From the NCBI GenBank assembly GCA_949987705.1, contig CATLJY010000934.1, forward strand, positions 1 to 64,000: a stretch of 64,000 nucleotides of DNA. Reading direction: 5' to 3'. Under the pieces are notes generated by a model. It was not told where the DNA came from, did not search any database, and saw only the letters and a program-made list of their open reading frames with translations. The position numbers and the translations under genes were made by a program. Of this stretch, positions 14,501 to 31,600 are shown one piece after another. This stretch comes from Thereva unica (lineage: Eukaryota > Arthropoda > Insecta > Diptera > Therevidae). Position 1 is the stretch's first letter; each line of letters opens with the position of its first letter.

Positions 14501-17500
14501 AAGTTACATTCATCAAATACATCGAAAATAACCTAAATTCACTTTATTCATCGAAATTAAGTTACATTCATCAAATACATCGAAAATAACTTAAATTCAC
14601 TTTATTCATCGAAATTAAGTTACATTCATCAAATACATCGAAAATAACCTAAATTCACTTTATTCATCGAAACTAAGTTATATTCATCGAGTACATCGAA
14701 AATAACCTAAATTCACTTTATTCATCGAAATTAAGTTACATTCATCAAATACATCGAAAATAACCTAAATTCACTCTATTCATCGAAATTAAGTTACATT
14801 CATCAAATACATCGAAAATAACCTAAATTCACTTTATTCATCGAAATTAAGTTATATTCATCGAGTACATCGAAAATAACCTAAATTCACTTTATTCATC
14901 GAAATTAAGTTACATTCATCAAATACATCGAAAATAACTTAAGTTCACTTTATTCATCGAAACTAAGTTATATTCATCAAATACATCGAAAATAACTTAA
15001 ATTCACTTTATTCATCGAAATTAAGTTATATTCATCGAGTACATCGAAAATAACTTAAATTCACTTTATTCATCGAAATTAAGTTATATTCATCAAATAC
15101 ATCGAAAATAACTTAAATTCACTTTATTCATCGAAATTAAGTTATATTCATCGAGTACATCGAAAATAACTTAAATTCACTCTATTCATCGAAATTAAGT
15201 TACATTCATCAAATACATCGAAAATAACCTAAATTCACTTTATTCATCGAAATTAAGTTATATTCATCAAATACATCGAAAATAACTTAAATTCACTTCA
15301 TTCATCGAAATTAAGTTACATTCATCGAGTACATCGAAAATAACTTAAATTCGCTTTATTCATCGAAACTAAGTTATATTCATCGAGTACATCGAAAATA
15401 ACTTAAATTCACTTTATTCATCGAAATTAAGTTATATTCATCAAATACATCGAAAATAACCTAAATTCACTTTATTCATCGAAATTAAGTTATATTCATC
15501 GAGTACATCGAAAATAACCTAAATTCACTTTATTCATCGAAATTAAGTTACATTCATCAAATACATCGAAAATAACCTAAATTCACTTTATTCATCGAAA
15601 TTAAGTTATATTCATCAAATACATCGAAAATAACTTAAATTCACTTTATTCATCGAAATTAAGTTATATTCATCGAGTACATCGAAAATAACTTAAATTC
15701 GCTTTATTCATCGAAACTAAGTTATGTTCATCGAGTACATCGAAAATAACTTAAATTCACTTTATTCATCGAAATTAAGTTATATTCATCGAGTACATCG
15801 AAAATAACTTAAATTCGCTTTGTTCATCGAAACTAAGTTATATTCATCGAGTACATCGAAAATAACCTAAATTCACTTTATTCATCGAAATTAAGTTACA
15901 TTCATCAAATACATCGAAAATAACTTAAGTTCACTTTATTCATCGAAATTAAGTTATATTCAACGAGTACATCGAAAATAACTTAAATTCACTTTATTCA
16001 TCGAAATTAAGTTATATTCATCAAATACATCGAAAATAACTTAAATTCACTTTATTCATCGAAATTAAGTTATATTCATCGAGTACATCGAAAATAACTT
16101 AAATTCACTCTATTCATCGAAATTAAGTTACATTCATCAAATACATCGAAAATAACCTAAATTCACTTTATTCATCGAAATTAAGTTATATTCATCGAGT
16201 ACATCGAAAATAACTTAAATTCGCTTTATTCATCGAAACTAAGTTATATTCATCGAGTACATCGAAAATAACTTAAATTCGCTTTATTCATCGAAACTAA
16301 GTTATATTCATCGAGTACATCGAAAATAACTTAAATTCGCTTTATTCATCGAAACTAAGTTATATTCATCAAATACATCGAAAATAACTTAAATTCACTT
16401 TATTCATCGAAATTAAGTTACATTCATCAAATACATCGAAAATAACTTAAATTCACTCTATTCATCGAAATTAAGTTACATTCATCAAATACATCGAAAA
16501 TAACCTAAATTCACTTTATTCATCGAAATTAAGTTACATTCATCAAATACATCGAAAATAACCTAAATTCACTTTATTCATCGAAATTAAGTTATATTCA
16601 TCAAATACATCGAAAATAACTTAAATTCACTTTATTCATCGAAATTAAGTTACATTCATCAAATACATCGAAAATAACTTAAATTCACTTTATTCATCGA
16701 AATTAAGTTATATTCATCAAATACATCGAAAATAACCTAAATTCACTTTATTCATCGAAATTAAGTTATATTCATCAAATACATCGAAAATAACCTAAAT
16801 TCACTTTATTCATCGAAATTAAGTTACATTCATCAAATACATCGAAAATAACCTAAATTCACTCTATTCATCGAAATTAAGTTACATTCATCAAATACAT
16901 CGAAAATAACTTAAGTTCACTTTATTCATCGAAATTAAGTTATATTCATCAAATACATCGAAAATAACTTAAATTCGCTTTATTCATCGAAACTAAGTTA
17001 TATTCATCAAATACATCGAAAATAACTTAAATTCACTTTATTCATCGAAATTAAGTTATATTCATGGAGTACATCGAAAATAACTTAAATTCGCTTTATT
17101 CATCGAAACTAAGTTATATTCATCGAGTACATCGAAAATAACTTAAATTCGCTTTATTCATCGAAACTAAGTTATATTCATCGAGTACATCGAAAATAAC
17201 TTAAATTCGCTTTATTCATCGAAACTAAGTTATATTCATCAAATACATCGAAAATAACCTAAATTCACTTTATTCATCGAAATTAAGTTATATTCATCGA
17301 GTACATCGAAAATAACCTAAATTCACTTTATTCATCGAAATTAAGTTACATTCATCAAATACATCGAAAATAACTTAAATTCACTTTATTCATCGAAACT
17401 AAGTTATATTCATCGAGTACATCGAAAATAACTTAAATTCGCTTTATTCATCGAAACTAAGTTATATTCATCGAGTACATCGAAAATAACTTAAATTCGC

Positions 17501-20500
17501 TTTATTCATCGAAATTAAGTTATATTCATCCAGTACATCGAAAATAACTTAAATTCACTTTATTCATCGAAATTAAGTTATATTCATCAAATACATCGAA
17601 AATAACTTAAATTCACTTTATTCATCGAAATTAAGTTACATTCATCAAATACATCGAAAATAACTTAAATTCACTCTATTCATCGAAATTAAGTTACATT
17701 CATCAAATACATCGAAAATAACCTAAATTCACTTTATTCATCGAAATTAAGTTATATTCATCAAATACATCGAAAATAACTTAAATTCACTTTATTCATC
17801 GAAATTAAGTTACATTCATCAAATACATCGAAAATAACCTAAATTCACTTTATTCATCGAAATTAAGTTATATTCATCAAATACATCGAAAATAACCTAA
17901 ATTCACTTTATTCATCGAAATTAAGTTATATTCATCGAGTACATCGAAAATAACCTAAATTCACTTTATTCATCGAAATTAAGTTATATTCATCAAATAC
18001 ATCGAAAATAACTTAAATTCGCTTTATTCATCGAAACTAAGTTATATTCATCGAGTACATCGAAAATAACCTAAATTCACTTTATTCATCGAAATTAAGT
18101 TACATTCATCAAATACATCGAAAATAACTTAAATTCACTTTATTCATCGAAATTAAGTTATATTCATCGAGTACATCGAAAATAACTTAAATTCACTTTA
18201 TTCATCGAAATTAAGTTACATTCATCAAATACATCGAAAATAACTTAAATTCACTCTATTCATCGAAATTAAGTTACATTCATCAAATACATCGAAAATA
18301 ACCTAAATTCACTTTATTCATCGAAATTAAGTTATATTCATCAAATACATCGAAAATAACTTAAATTCACTCTATTCATCGAAATTAAGTTACATTCATC
18401 GAGTACATCGAAAATAACTTAAATTCGCTTTATTCATCGAAACTAAGTTATATTCATCAAATACATCGAAAATAACTTAAATTCACTTTATTCATCGAAA
18501 TTAAGTTATATTCATCGAGTACATCGAAAATAACTTAAATTCGCTTTATTCATCGAAATTAAGTTATATTCATCGAGTACATCGAAAATAACTTAAATTC
18601 GCTTTATTCATCGAAACTAAGTTATATTCATCGAGTACATCGAAAATAACTTAAATTCGCTTTATTCATCGAAACTAAGTTATATTCATCAAATACATCG
18701 AAAATAACCTAAATTCACTTTATTCATCGAAATTAAGTTATATTCATCGAGTACATCGAAAATAACCTAAATTCACTTTATTCATCGAAATTAAGTTACA
18801 TTCATCAAATACATCGAAAATAACTTAAATTCACTTTATTCATCGAAACTAAGTTATATTCATCGAGTACATCGAAAATAACTTAAATTCACTTTATTCA
18901 TCGAAATTAAGTTACATTCATCAAATACATCGAAAATAACCGAAATTCACTTTATTCATCGAAATTAAGTTATATTCATCAAATACATCGAAAATAACTT
19001 AAATTCACTTTATTCATCGAAATTAAGTTACATTCATCAAATACATCGAAAATAACCTAAATTCACTTTATTCATCGAAATTAAGTTATATTCATCAAAT
19101 ACATCGAAAATAACTTAAATTCACTTTATTCATCGAAATTAAGTTATATTCATCGAGTACATCGAAAATAACTTAAATTCACTTTATTCATCGAAATTAA
19201 GTTACATTCATCAAATACATCGAAAATAACCTAAATTCACTTTATTCATCGAAATTAAGTTATATTCATCAAATACATCGAAAATAACTTAAATTCACTA
19301 TATTCATCGAAATTAAGTTACATTCATCGAGTACATCGAAAATAACTTAAATTCGCTTTATTCATCGAAACTAAGTTATATTCATCAAATACATCGAAAA
19401 TAACTTAAATTCACTTTATTCATCGAAATTAAGTTATATTCATCAAATACATCGAAAATAACCTAAATTCACTTTATTCATCGAAATTAAGTTACATTCA
19501 TCAAATACATCGAAAATAACCTAAATTCACTCTATTCATCGAAATTAAGTTATATTCATCGAGTACATCGAAAATAACTTAAATTCGCTTTATTCATCGA
19601 AACTAAGTTATATTCATCGAGTACATCGAAAATAACTTAAATTCGCTTTATTCATCGAAATTAAGTTATATTCATCCAGTACATCGAAAATAACTTAAAT
19701 TCACTTTATTCATCGAAATTAAGTTATATTCATCAAATACATCGAAAATAACTTAAATTCACTTTATTCATCGAAATTAAGTTACATTCATCAAATACAT
19801 CGAAAATAACTTAAATTCACTCTATTCATCGAAATTAAGTTACATTCATCAAATACATCGAAAATAACCTAAATTCACTTTATTCATCGAAATTAAGTTA
19901 TATTCATCAAATACATCGAAAATAACTTAAATTCACTTTATTCATCGAAATTAAGTTACATTCATCAAATACATCGAAAATAACCTAAATTCACTTTATT
20001 CATCGAAATTAAGTTATATTCATCAAATACATCGAAAATAACTTAAATTCACTTTATTCATCGAAATTAAGTTATATTCATCGAGTACATCGAAAATAAC
20101 TTAAATTCACTTTATTCATCGAAATTAAGTTATATTCATCAAATACATCGAAAATAACTTAAATTCACTTTATTCATCGAAATTAAGTTATATTCATCGA
20201 GTACATCGAAAATAACTTAAATTCACTCTATTCATCGAAATTAAGTTACATTCATCAAATACATCGAAAATAACCTAAATTCACTTTATTCATCGAAATT
20301 AAGTTATATTCATCAAATACATCGAAAATAACTTAAATTCACTTTATTCATCGAAATTAAGTTACATTCATCAAATACATCGAAAATAACTTAAATTCAC
20401 TCTATTCATCGAAATTAAGTTACATTCATCAAATACATCGAAAATAACCTAAATTCACTTTATTCATCGAAATTAAGTTATATTCATCAAATACATCGAA

Positions 20501-22689
20501 AATAACTTAAATTCACTTTATTCATCGAAATTAAGTTACATTCATCAAATACATCGAAAATAACCTAAATTCACTTTATTCATCGAAATTAAGTTATATT
20601 CATCAAATACATCGAAAATAACTTAAATTCACTTTATTCATCGAAATTAAGTTATATTCATCGAGTACATCGAAAATAACTTAAATTCACTTTATTCATC
20701 GAAATTAAGTTATATTCATCAAATACATCGAAAATAACTTAAATTCGCTTTATTCATCGAAATTAAGTTACATTCATCAAATACATCGAAAATAACCTAA
20801 ATTCACTTTATTCATCGAAACTAAGTTATATTCATCAAATACATCGAAAATAACCTAAATTCACTTTATTCGTCGAAATTAAGTTATATTCATCGAGTAC
20901 ATCGAAAATAACCTAAATTCACTTTATTCATCGAAATTAAGTTACATTCATCAAATACATCGAAAATAACTTAAATTCGCTTTATTCATCGAAACTAAGT
21001 TATATTCATCGAGTACATCGAAAATAACCTAAATTCACTTTATTCATCGAAATTAGGTTACATTCATCAAATACATCGAAAATAACTTAAATTCACTCTA
21101 TTCATCGAAATTAAGTTACATTCATCGAGTACATCGAAAATAACTTAAATTCGCTTTATTCATCGAAACTAAGTTATATTCATCAAATACATCGAAAATA
21201 ACTTAAATTCACTTTATTCATCGAAATTAAGTTATATTCATCGAGTACATCGAAAATAACTTAAATTCGCTTTATTCATCGAAACTAAGTTATATTCATC
21301 GAGTACATCGAAAATAACTTAAATTCGCTTTATTCATCGAAACTAAGTTATATTCATCGAGTACATCGAAAATAACTTAAATTCGCTTTATTCATCGAAA
21401 CTAAGTTATATTCATCGAGTACATCGAAAATAACTTAAATTCACTTTATTCATCGAAATTAAGTTATATTCATCAAATACATCGAAAATAACTTAAATTC
21501 ACTTTATTCATCGAAATTAAGTTACATTCATCAAATACATCGAAAATAACTTAAATTCACTCTATTCATCGAAATTAAGTTACATTCATCAAATACATCG
21601 AAAATAACTTAAGTTCACTTTATTCATCGAAATTAAGTTATATTCATCAAATACATCGAAAATAACTTAAATTCGCTTTATTCATCGAAACTAAGTTATA
21701 TTCATCGAGTACATCGAAAATAACTTAAATTCGCTTTATTCATCGAAACTAAGTTATATTCATCGAGTACATCGAAAATAACTTAAATTCACTTTATTCA
21801 TCGAAATTAAGTTATATTCATCAAATACATCGAAAATAACTTAAATTCACTTTATTCATCGAAATTAAGTTACATTCATCAAATACATCGAAAATAACTT
21901 AAATTCACTCTATTCATCGAAATTAAGTTACATTCATCAAATACATCGAAAATAACCTAAATTCACTTTATTCATCGAAATTAAGTTACATTCATCAAAT
22001 ACATCGAAAATAACTTAAATTCGCTTTATTCATCGAAACTAAGTTATATTCATCGAGTACATCGAAAATAACTTAAATTCACTTTATTCATCGAAATTAA
22101 GTTATATTCATCAAATACATCGAAAATAACTTAAATTCACTTTATTCATCGAAATTAAGTTATATTCATCGAGTACATCGAAAATAACTTAAATTCACTC
22201 TATTCATCGAAATTAAGTTACATTCATCAAATACATCGAAAATAACCTAAATTCACTTTATTCATCGAAATTAAGTTATATTCATCAAATACATCGAAAA
22301 TAACTTAAATTCACTTTATTCATCGAAATTAAGTTACATTCATCGAGTACATCGAAAATAACTTAAATTCGCTTTATTCATCGAAACTAAGTTATATTCA
22401 TCAAATACATCGAAAATAACTTAAATTCACTTTATTCATCGAAATTAAGTTATATTCATCGAGTACATCGAAAATAACTTAAATTCACTCTATTCATCGA
22501 AATTAAGTTACATTCATCAAATACATCGAAAATAACTTAAATTCACTTTATTCATCGAAATTAAGTTATATTCATCAAATACATCGAAAATAACTTAAAT
22601 TCACTTTATTCATCGAAATTAAGTTATATTCATCGAGTACATCGAAAATAACTTAAATTCACTCTATTCATCGAAATTAAGTTACATTC
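11548..22689 (+). repeat. Satellite stretch without one dominant higher-order unit
   Basis: Ordinary monomers in which I see only short-range duplications. An 8-monomer block with the rare linker CAGT occurs at about 17,405-17,870 and 19,551-20,016 (spacing 2,146 bp), and a 10-monomer (580-bp) local repeat links 19,787 and 20,367. One monomer near 11,860-11,872 has a 3-bp gain (CCCAAATTATTCACTTT). The coupled CGC...AAACTAAG variant is frequent. No gene or insert is present. Confidence 0.7.
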
Positions 22690-25600
22690 ATCAAATACAT
22701 CGAAAATAACCTAAATTCACTTTATTCATCGAAATTAAGTTATATTCATCAAATACATCGAAAATAACTTAAATTCACTTTATTCATCGAAATTAAGTTA
22801 CATTCATCGAGTACATCGAAAATAACTTAAATTCGCTTTATTCATCGAAACTAAGTTATATTCATCAAATACATCGAAAATAACTTAAATTCACTTTATT
22901 CATCGAAATTAAGTTATATTCATCGAGTACATCGAAAATAACTTAAATTCACTCTATTCATCGAAATTAAGTTACATTCATCAAATACATCGAAAATAAC
23001 TTAAGTTCACTTTATTCATCGAAACTAAGTTATATTCATCAAATACATCGAAAATAACTTAAATTCACTTTATTCATCGAAATTAAGTTATATTCATCGA
23101 GTACATCGAAAATAACTTAAATTCACTTTATTCATCGAAATTAAGTTATATTCATCAAATACATCGAAAATAACTTAAATTCACTTTATTCATCGAAATT
23201 AAGTTATATTCATCGAGTACATCGAAAATAACTTAAATTCACTCTATTCATCGAAATTAAGTTACATTCATCAAATACATCGAAAATAACCTAAATTCAC
23301 TTTATTCATCGAAATTAAGTTATATTCATCAAATACATCGAAAATAACTTAAATTCACTTTATTCATCGAAATTAAGTTACATTCATCGAGTACATCGAA
23401 AATAACTTAAATTCGCTTTATTCATCGAAACTAAGTTATATTCATCGAGTACATCGAAAATAACTTAAATTCACTTTATTCATCGAAATTAAGTTATATT
23501 CATCAAATACATCGAAAATAACCTAAATTCACTTTATTCATCGAAATTAAGTTATATTCATCGAGTACATCGAAAATAACCTAAATTCACTTTATTCATC
23601 GAAATTAAGTTATATTCATCGAGTCCATCGAAAATAACTTAAGTTCACTTTATTCATCGAAATTAAGTTATATTCATCAAATACATCGAAAATAACTTAA
23701 ATTCGCTTTATTCATCGAAATTAAGTTATATTCATCAAATACATCGAAAATAACCTAAATTCACTTTATTCATCGAAATTAAGTTATATTCATCGAGTAC
23801 ATCGAAAATAACTTAAGTTCACTTTATTCATCGAAATTAAGTTATATTCATCAAATACATCGAAAATAACCTAAATTCACTCTATTCATCGAAATTAAGT
23901 TACATTCATCAAATACATCGAAAATAACCTAAATTCACTCTATTCATCGAAATTAAGTTACATTCATCAAATACATCGAAAATAACCTAAATTCACTTTA
24001 TTCATCGAAATTAAGTTATATTCATCAAATACATCGAAAATAACCTAAATTCACTTTATTCATCGAAATTAAGTTACATTCATCAAATACATCGAAAATA
24101 ACCTAAATTCACTCTATTCATCGAAATTAAGTTATATTCATCAAATACATCGAAAATAACCTAAATTCACTTTATTCATCGAAATTAAGTTACATTCATC
24201 AAATACATCGAAAATAACCTAAATTCACTCTATTCATCGAAATTAAGTTATATTCATCAAATACATCGAAAATAACCTAAATTCACTTTATTCATCGAAA
24301 TTAAGTTACATTCATCAAATACATCGAAAATAACCTAAATTCACTTTATTCATCGAAATTAAGTTATATTCATCAAATACATCGAAAATAACTTAAATTC
24401 GCTTTATTCATCGAAATTAAGTTATATTCATCGAGTACATCGAAAATAACTTAAGTTCACTTTATTCATCGAAATTAAGTTATATTCATCGAGTACATCG
24501 AAAATAACCTAAATTCACTCTATTCATCGAAATTAAGTTACATTCATCAAATACATCGAAAATAACCTAAATTCACTCTATTCATCGAAATTAAGTTACA
24601 TTCATCAAATACATCGAAAATAACCTAAATTCACTTTATTCATCGAAATTAAGTTATATTCATCAAATACATCGAAAATAACTTAAATTCGCTTTATTCA
24701 TCGAAATTAAGTTATATTCATCGAGTACATCGAAAATAACTTAAGTTCACTTTATTCATCGAAATTAAGTTATATTCATCGAGTACATCGAAAATAACTT
24801 AAGTTCACTTTATTCATCGAAATTAAGTTATATTCATCAAATACATCGAAAATAACTTAAATTCGCTTTATTCATCGAAATTAAGTTATATTCATCAAAT
24901 ACATCGAAAATAACCTAAATTCACTTTATTCATCGAAATTAAGTTATATTCATCGAGTACATCGAAAATAACTTAAGTTCACTTTATTCATCGAAATTAA
25001 GTTATATTCATCAAATACATCGAAAATAACCTAAATTCACTCTATTCATCGAAATTAAGTTACATTCATCAAATACATCGAAAATAACCTAAATTCACTC
25101 TATTCATCGAAATTAAGTTACATTCATCAAATACATCGAAAATAACCTAAATTCACTTTATTCATCGAAATTAAGTTATATTCATCAAATATATCGAAAA
25201 TAACCTAAATTCACTTTATTCATCGAAATTAAGTTACATTCATCAAATACATCGAAAATAACCTAAATTCACTCTATTCATCGAAATTAAGTTATATTCA
25301 TCAAATACATCGAAAATAACCTAAATTCACTTTATTCATCGAAATTAAGTTACATTCATCAAATACATCGAAAATAACCTAAATTCACTCTATTCATCGA
25401 AATTAAGTTATATTCATCAAATACATCGAAAATAACCTAAATTCACTTTATTCATCGAAATTAAGTTATATTCATCAAATACATCGAAAATAACCTAAAT
25501 TCACTTTATTCATCGAAATTAAGTTATATTCATCAAATACATCGAAAATAACCTAAATTCACTTTATTCATCGAAATTAAGTTATATTCATCAAATACAT

Positions 25601-28600
25601 CGAAAATAACTTAAATTCGCTTTATTCATCGAAATTAAGTTATATTCATCAAATACATCGAAAATAACCTAAATTCACTTTATTCATCGAAATTAAGTTA
25701 TATTCATCAAATACATCGAAAATAACTTAAATTCGCTTTATTCATCGAAATTAAGTTATATTCATCGAGTACATCGAAAATAACTTAAGTTCACTTTATT
25801 CATCGAAATTAAGTTATATTCATCAAATACATCGAAAATAACCTAAATTCACTTTATTCATCGAAATTAAGTTACATTCATCAAATACATCGAAAATAAC
25901 CTAAATTCACTTTATTCATCGAAATTAAGTTATATTCATCAAATACATCGAAAATAACTTAAATTCGCTTTATTCATCGAAATTAAGTTATATTCATCGA
26001 GTACATCGAAAATAACTTAAGTTCACTTTATTCATCGAAATTAAGTTATATTCATCAAATACATCGAAAATAACCTAAATTCACTTTATTCATCGAAATT
26101 AAGTTACATTCATCAAATACATCGAAAATAACCTAAATTCACTTTATTCATCGAAATTAAGTTATATTCATCAAATACATCGAAAATAACTTAAATTCGC
26201 TTTATTCATCGAAATTAAGTTATATTCATCGAGTACATCGAAAATAACTTAAGTTCACTTTATTCATCGAAATTAAGTTACATTCATCAAATACATCGAA
26301 AATAACCTAAATTCACTTTATTCATCGAAATTAAGTTATATTCATCAAATACATCGAAAATAACTTAAATTCACTTTATTCATCAAATACATCGAAAATA
26401 ACCTAAATTCACTTTATTCATCGAAATTAAGTTACATTCATCAAATACATCGAAAATAACCTAAATTCACTCTATTCATCGAAATTAAGTTACATTCATC
26501 AAATACATCGAAAATAACCTAAATTCACTTTATTCATCGAAATTAAGTTATATTCATCAAATACATCGAAAATAACTTAAATTCACTTTATTCATCGAAA
26601 TTAAGTTACATTCATCGAGTACATCGAAAATAACTTAAATTCGCTTTATTCATCGAAACTAAGTTATATTCATCAAATACATCGAAAATAACTTAAATTC
26701 ACTTTATTCATCGAAATTAAGTTATATTCATCGAGTACATCGAAAATAACTTAAATTCACTCTATTCATCGAAATTAAGTTACATTCATCAAATACATCG
26801 AAAATAACTTAAGTTCACTTTATTCATCGAAACTAAGTTATATTCATCAAATACATCGAAAATAACTTAAATTCACTTTATTCATCGAAATTAAGTTATA
26901 TTCATCGAGTACATCGAAAATAACTTAAATTCACTTTATTCATCGAAATTAAGTTATATTCATCAAATACATCGAAAATAACTTAAATTCACTTTATTCA
27001 TCGAAATTAAGTTATATTCATCGAGTACATCGAAAATAACTTAAATTCACTCTATTCATCGAAATTAAGTTACATTCATCAAATACATCGAAAATAACCT
27101 AAATTCACTTTATTCATCGAAATTAAGTTATATTCATCAAATACATCGAAAATAACTTAAATTCACTTTATTCATCGAAATTAAGTTACATTCATCGAGT
27201 ACATCGAAAATAACTTAAATTCGCTTTATTCATCGAAACTAAGTTATATTCATCGAGTACATCGAAAATAACTTAAATTCACTTTATTCATCGAAATTAA
27301 GTTATATTCATCAAATACATCGAAAATAACCTAAATTCACTTTATTCATCGAAATTAAGTTATATTCATCGAGTACATCGAAAATAACCTAAATTCACTT
27401 TATTCATCGAAATTAAGTTATATTCATCGAGTACATCGAAAATAACTTAAGTTCACTTTATTCATCGAAATTAAGTTATATTCATCAAATACATCGAAAA
27501 TAACTTAAATTCGCTTTATTCATCGAAATTAAGTTATATTCATCAAATACATCGAAAATAACCTAAATTCACTTTATTCATCGAAATTAAGTTATATTCA
27601 TCGAGTACATCGAAAATAACTTAAGTTCACTTTATTCATCGAAATTAAGTTATATACATCAAATACATCGAAAATAACCTAAATTCACTCTATTCATCGA
27701 AATTAAGTTACATTCATCAAATACATCGAAAATAACCTAAATTCACTCTATTCATCGAAATTAAGTTACATTCATCAAATACATCGAAAATAACCTAAAT
27801 TCACTTTATTCATCGAAATTAAGTTATATTCATCAAATACATCGAAAATAACCTAAATTCACTTTATTCATCGAAATTAAGTTACATTCATCAAATACAT
27901 CGAAAATAACCTAAATTCACTCTATTCATCGAAATTAAGTTATATTCATCAAATACATCGAAAATAACCTAAATTCACTTTATTCATCGAAATTAAGTTA
28001 CATTCATCAAATACATCGAAAATAACCTAAATTCACTCTATTCATCGAAATTAAGTTATATTCATCAAATACATCGAAAATAACCTAAATTCACTTTATT
28101 CATCGAAATTAAGTTACATTCATCAATACATCGAAAATAACTTAAATTCGCTTTATTCATCGAAATTAAGTTATATTCATCGAGTACATCGAAAATAACT
28201 TAAGTTCACTTTATTCATCGAAATTAAGTTATATTCATCGAGTACATCGAAAATAACCTAAATTCACTCTATTCATCGAAATTAAGTTACATTCATCAAA
28301 TACATCGAAAATAACCTAAATTCACTCTATTCATCGAAATTAAGTTACATTCATCAAATACATCGAAAATAACCTAAATTCACTTTATTCATCGAAATTA
28401 AGTTATATTCATCAAATACATCGAAAATAACTTAAATTCGCTTTATTCATCGAAATTAAGTTATATTCATCGAGTACATCGAAAATAACTTAAGTTCACT
28501 TTATCATCGAAATTAAGTTATATTCATCGAGTACATCGAAAATAACTTAAGTTCACTTTATTCATCGAAATTAAGTTATATTCATCAAATACATCGAAAA

Positions 28601-31600
28601 TAACTTAAATTCGCTTTATTCATCGAAATTAAGTTATATTCATCAAATACATCGAAAATAACCTAAATTCACTTTATTCATCGAAATTAAGTTATATTCA
28701 TCGAGTACATCGAAAATAACTTAAGTTCACTTTATTCATCGAAATTAAGTTATATTCATCAAATACATCGAAAATAACCTAAATTCACTCTATTCATCGA
28801 AATTAAGTTACATTCATCAAATACATCGAAAATAACCTAAATTCACTCTATTCATCGAAATTAAGTTACATTCATCAAATACATCGAAAATAACCTAAAT
28901 TCACTTTATTCATCGAAATTAAGTTATATTCATCAAATATATCGAAAATAACCTAAATTCACTTTATTCATCGAAATTAAGTTACATTCATCAAATACAT
29001 CGAAAATAACCTAAATTCACTCTATTCATCGAAATTAAGTTATATTCATCAAATACATCGAAAATAACCTAAATTCACTTTATTCATCGAAATTAAGTTA
29101 CATTCATCAAATACATCGAAAATAACCTAAATTCACTCTATTCATCGAAATTAAGTTATATTCATCAAATACATCGAAAATAACCTAAATTCACTTTATT
29201 CATCGAAATTAAGTTATATTCATCAAATACATCGAAAATAACCTAAATTCACTTTATTCATCGAAATTAAGTTATATTCATCAAATACATCGAAAATAAC
29301 CTAAATTCACTTTATTCATCGAAATTAAGTTATATTCATCAAATACATCGAAAATAACTTAAATTCGCTTTATTCATCGAAATTAAGTTATATTCATCAA
29401 ATACATCGAAAATAACCTAAATTCACTTTATTCATCGAAATTAAGTTATATTCATCAAATACATCGAAAATAACTTAAATTCGCTTTAATCGAAATTAAG
29501 TTATATTCATCGAGTACATCGAAAATAACTTAAGTTCACTTTATTCATCGAAATTAAGTTATATTCATCAAATACATCGAAAATAACCTAAATTCACTTT
29601 ATTCATCGAAATTAAGTTACATTCATCAAATACATCGAAAATAACCTAAATTCACTTTATTCATCGAAATTAAGTTATATTCATCAAATACATCGAAAAT
29701 AACTTAAATTCGCTTTATTCATCGAAATTAAGTTATATTCATCGAGTACATCGAAAATAACCTAAATTCACTTTATTCATCGAAATTAAGTTATATTCAT
29801 CAAATACATCGAAAATAACTTAAATTCGCTTATTCATCGAAATTAAGTTATATTCATCGAGTAATCGAAAATAACTTAAGTTCACTTTATTCATCGAAAT
29901 TAAGTTACATTCATCAAATACATCGAAAATAACCTAAATTCACTTTATTCATCGAAATTAAGTTATATTCATCAAATACATCGAAAATAACTTAAATTCA
30001 CTTTATTCATCAAATACATCGAAAATAACCTAAATTCACTTTATTCATCGAAATTAAGTTCATTCATCAAATACATCGAAAATAACCTAAATTCACTCTA
30101 TTCATCGAAATTAGTTACATTCATCAAATACATCGAAAATAACCTAAATTCACTTTATTCATCGAAATTAAGTTATATTCATCAAATACATCGAAAATAA
30201 CTTAAATTCACTTTATTCATCGAAATTAAGTTACATTCATCGAGTACATCGAAAATAACTTAAATTCGCTTTATTCATCGAACTAAGTTATATTCATCAA
30301 ATACATCGAAATACTTAAATTCACTTTATTCATCGAAATTAAGTTATATTCATCGAGTACATCGAAAATAACTTAAATTCACTCTATTCATCGAAATTAA
30401 GTTACATTCATCAAATACATCGAAATAACTTAAGTTCACTTTATTCATCGAAACTAAGTTATATTCATCAAATACATCGAAAATAACTTAAATTCACTTT
30501 ATTCATCGAAATTAAGTTATATTCATCGAGTACATCGAAAATAACTTAAATTCACTTTATTCATCGAAATTAAGTTATATTCATCAAATACATCGAAAAT
30601 AACTTAAATTCACTCTATTCATCGAAATTAAGTTATATTCATCGAGTACATCGAAAATAACTTAAATTCACTCTATTCATCGAAATTAAGTTACATTCAT
30701 CAAATACATCGAAAATAACCTAAATTCACTTATTCATCGAAATTAAGTTATATTCATCAAATACATCGAAAATAACTTAAATTCGCTTTATTCATCGAAA
30801 TTAAGTTATATTCATCAAATACATCGAAAATAACCTAAATTCACTTTATTCATCGAAATTAAGTTATATTCATCGAGTACATCGAAAATAACTTAAGTTC
30901 ACTTTATTCATCGAAATTAAGTTATATTCATCAAATACATCGAAAATAACCTAAATTCACTCTATTCATCGAAATTAAGTTACATTCATCAAATACATCG
31001 AAAATAACCTAAATTCACTCTATTCATCGAAATTACGTTACATTCATCAAATACATCGAAAATAACCTAAATTCACTTTATTCATCGAAATTAAGTTATA
31101 TTCATCAAATACATCGAAAATAACCTAAATTCACTTTATTCATCGAAATTAAGTTACATTCATCAAATACATCGAAAATAACCTAAATTCACTCTATTCA
31201 TCGAAATTAAGTTATATTCATCAAATACATCGAAAATAACCTAAATTCACTTTATTCATCGAAATTAAGTTACATTCATCAATACATCGAAAATATACAT
31301 CGAAAATAACCTAAATTCACTCTATTCATCGAAATTAAGTTATATTCATCAAATACATCGAAAATAACCTAAATTCACTTTATTCATCGAAATTAAGTTA
31401 CATTCATCAAATACATCGAAAATAACCTAAATTCACTTTATTCATCGAAATTAAGTTATATTCATCAAATACATCGAAAATAACTTAAATTCGCTTTATT
31501 CATCGAAATTAAGTTATATTCATCGAGTACATCGAAAATAACTTAAGTTCACTTTATTCATCGAAATTAAGTTATATTCATCGAGTACATCGAAAATAAC

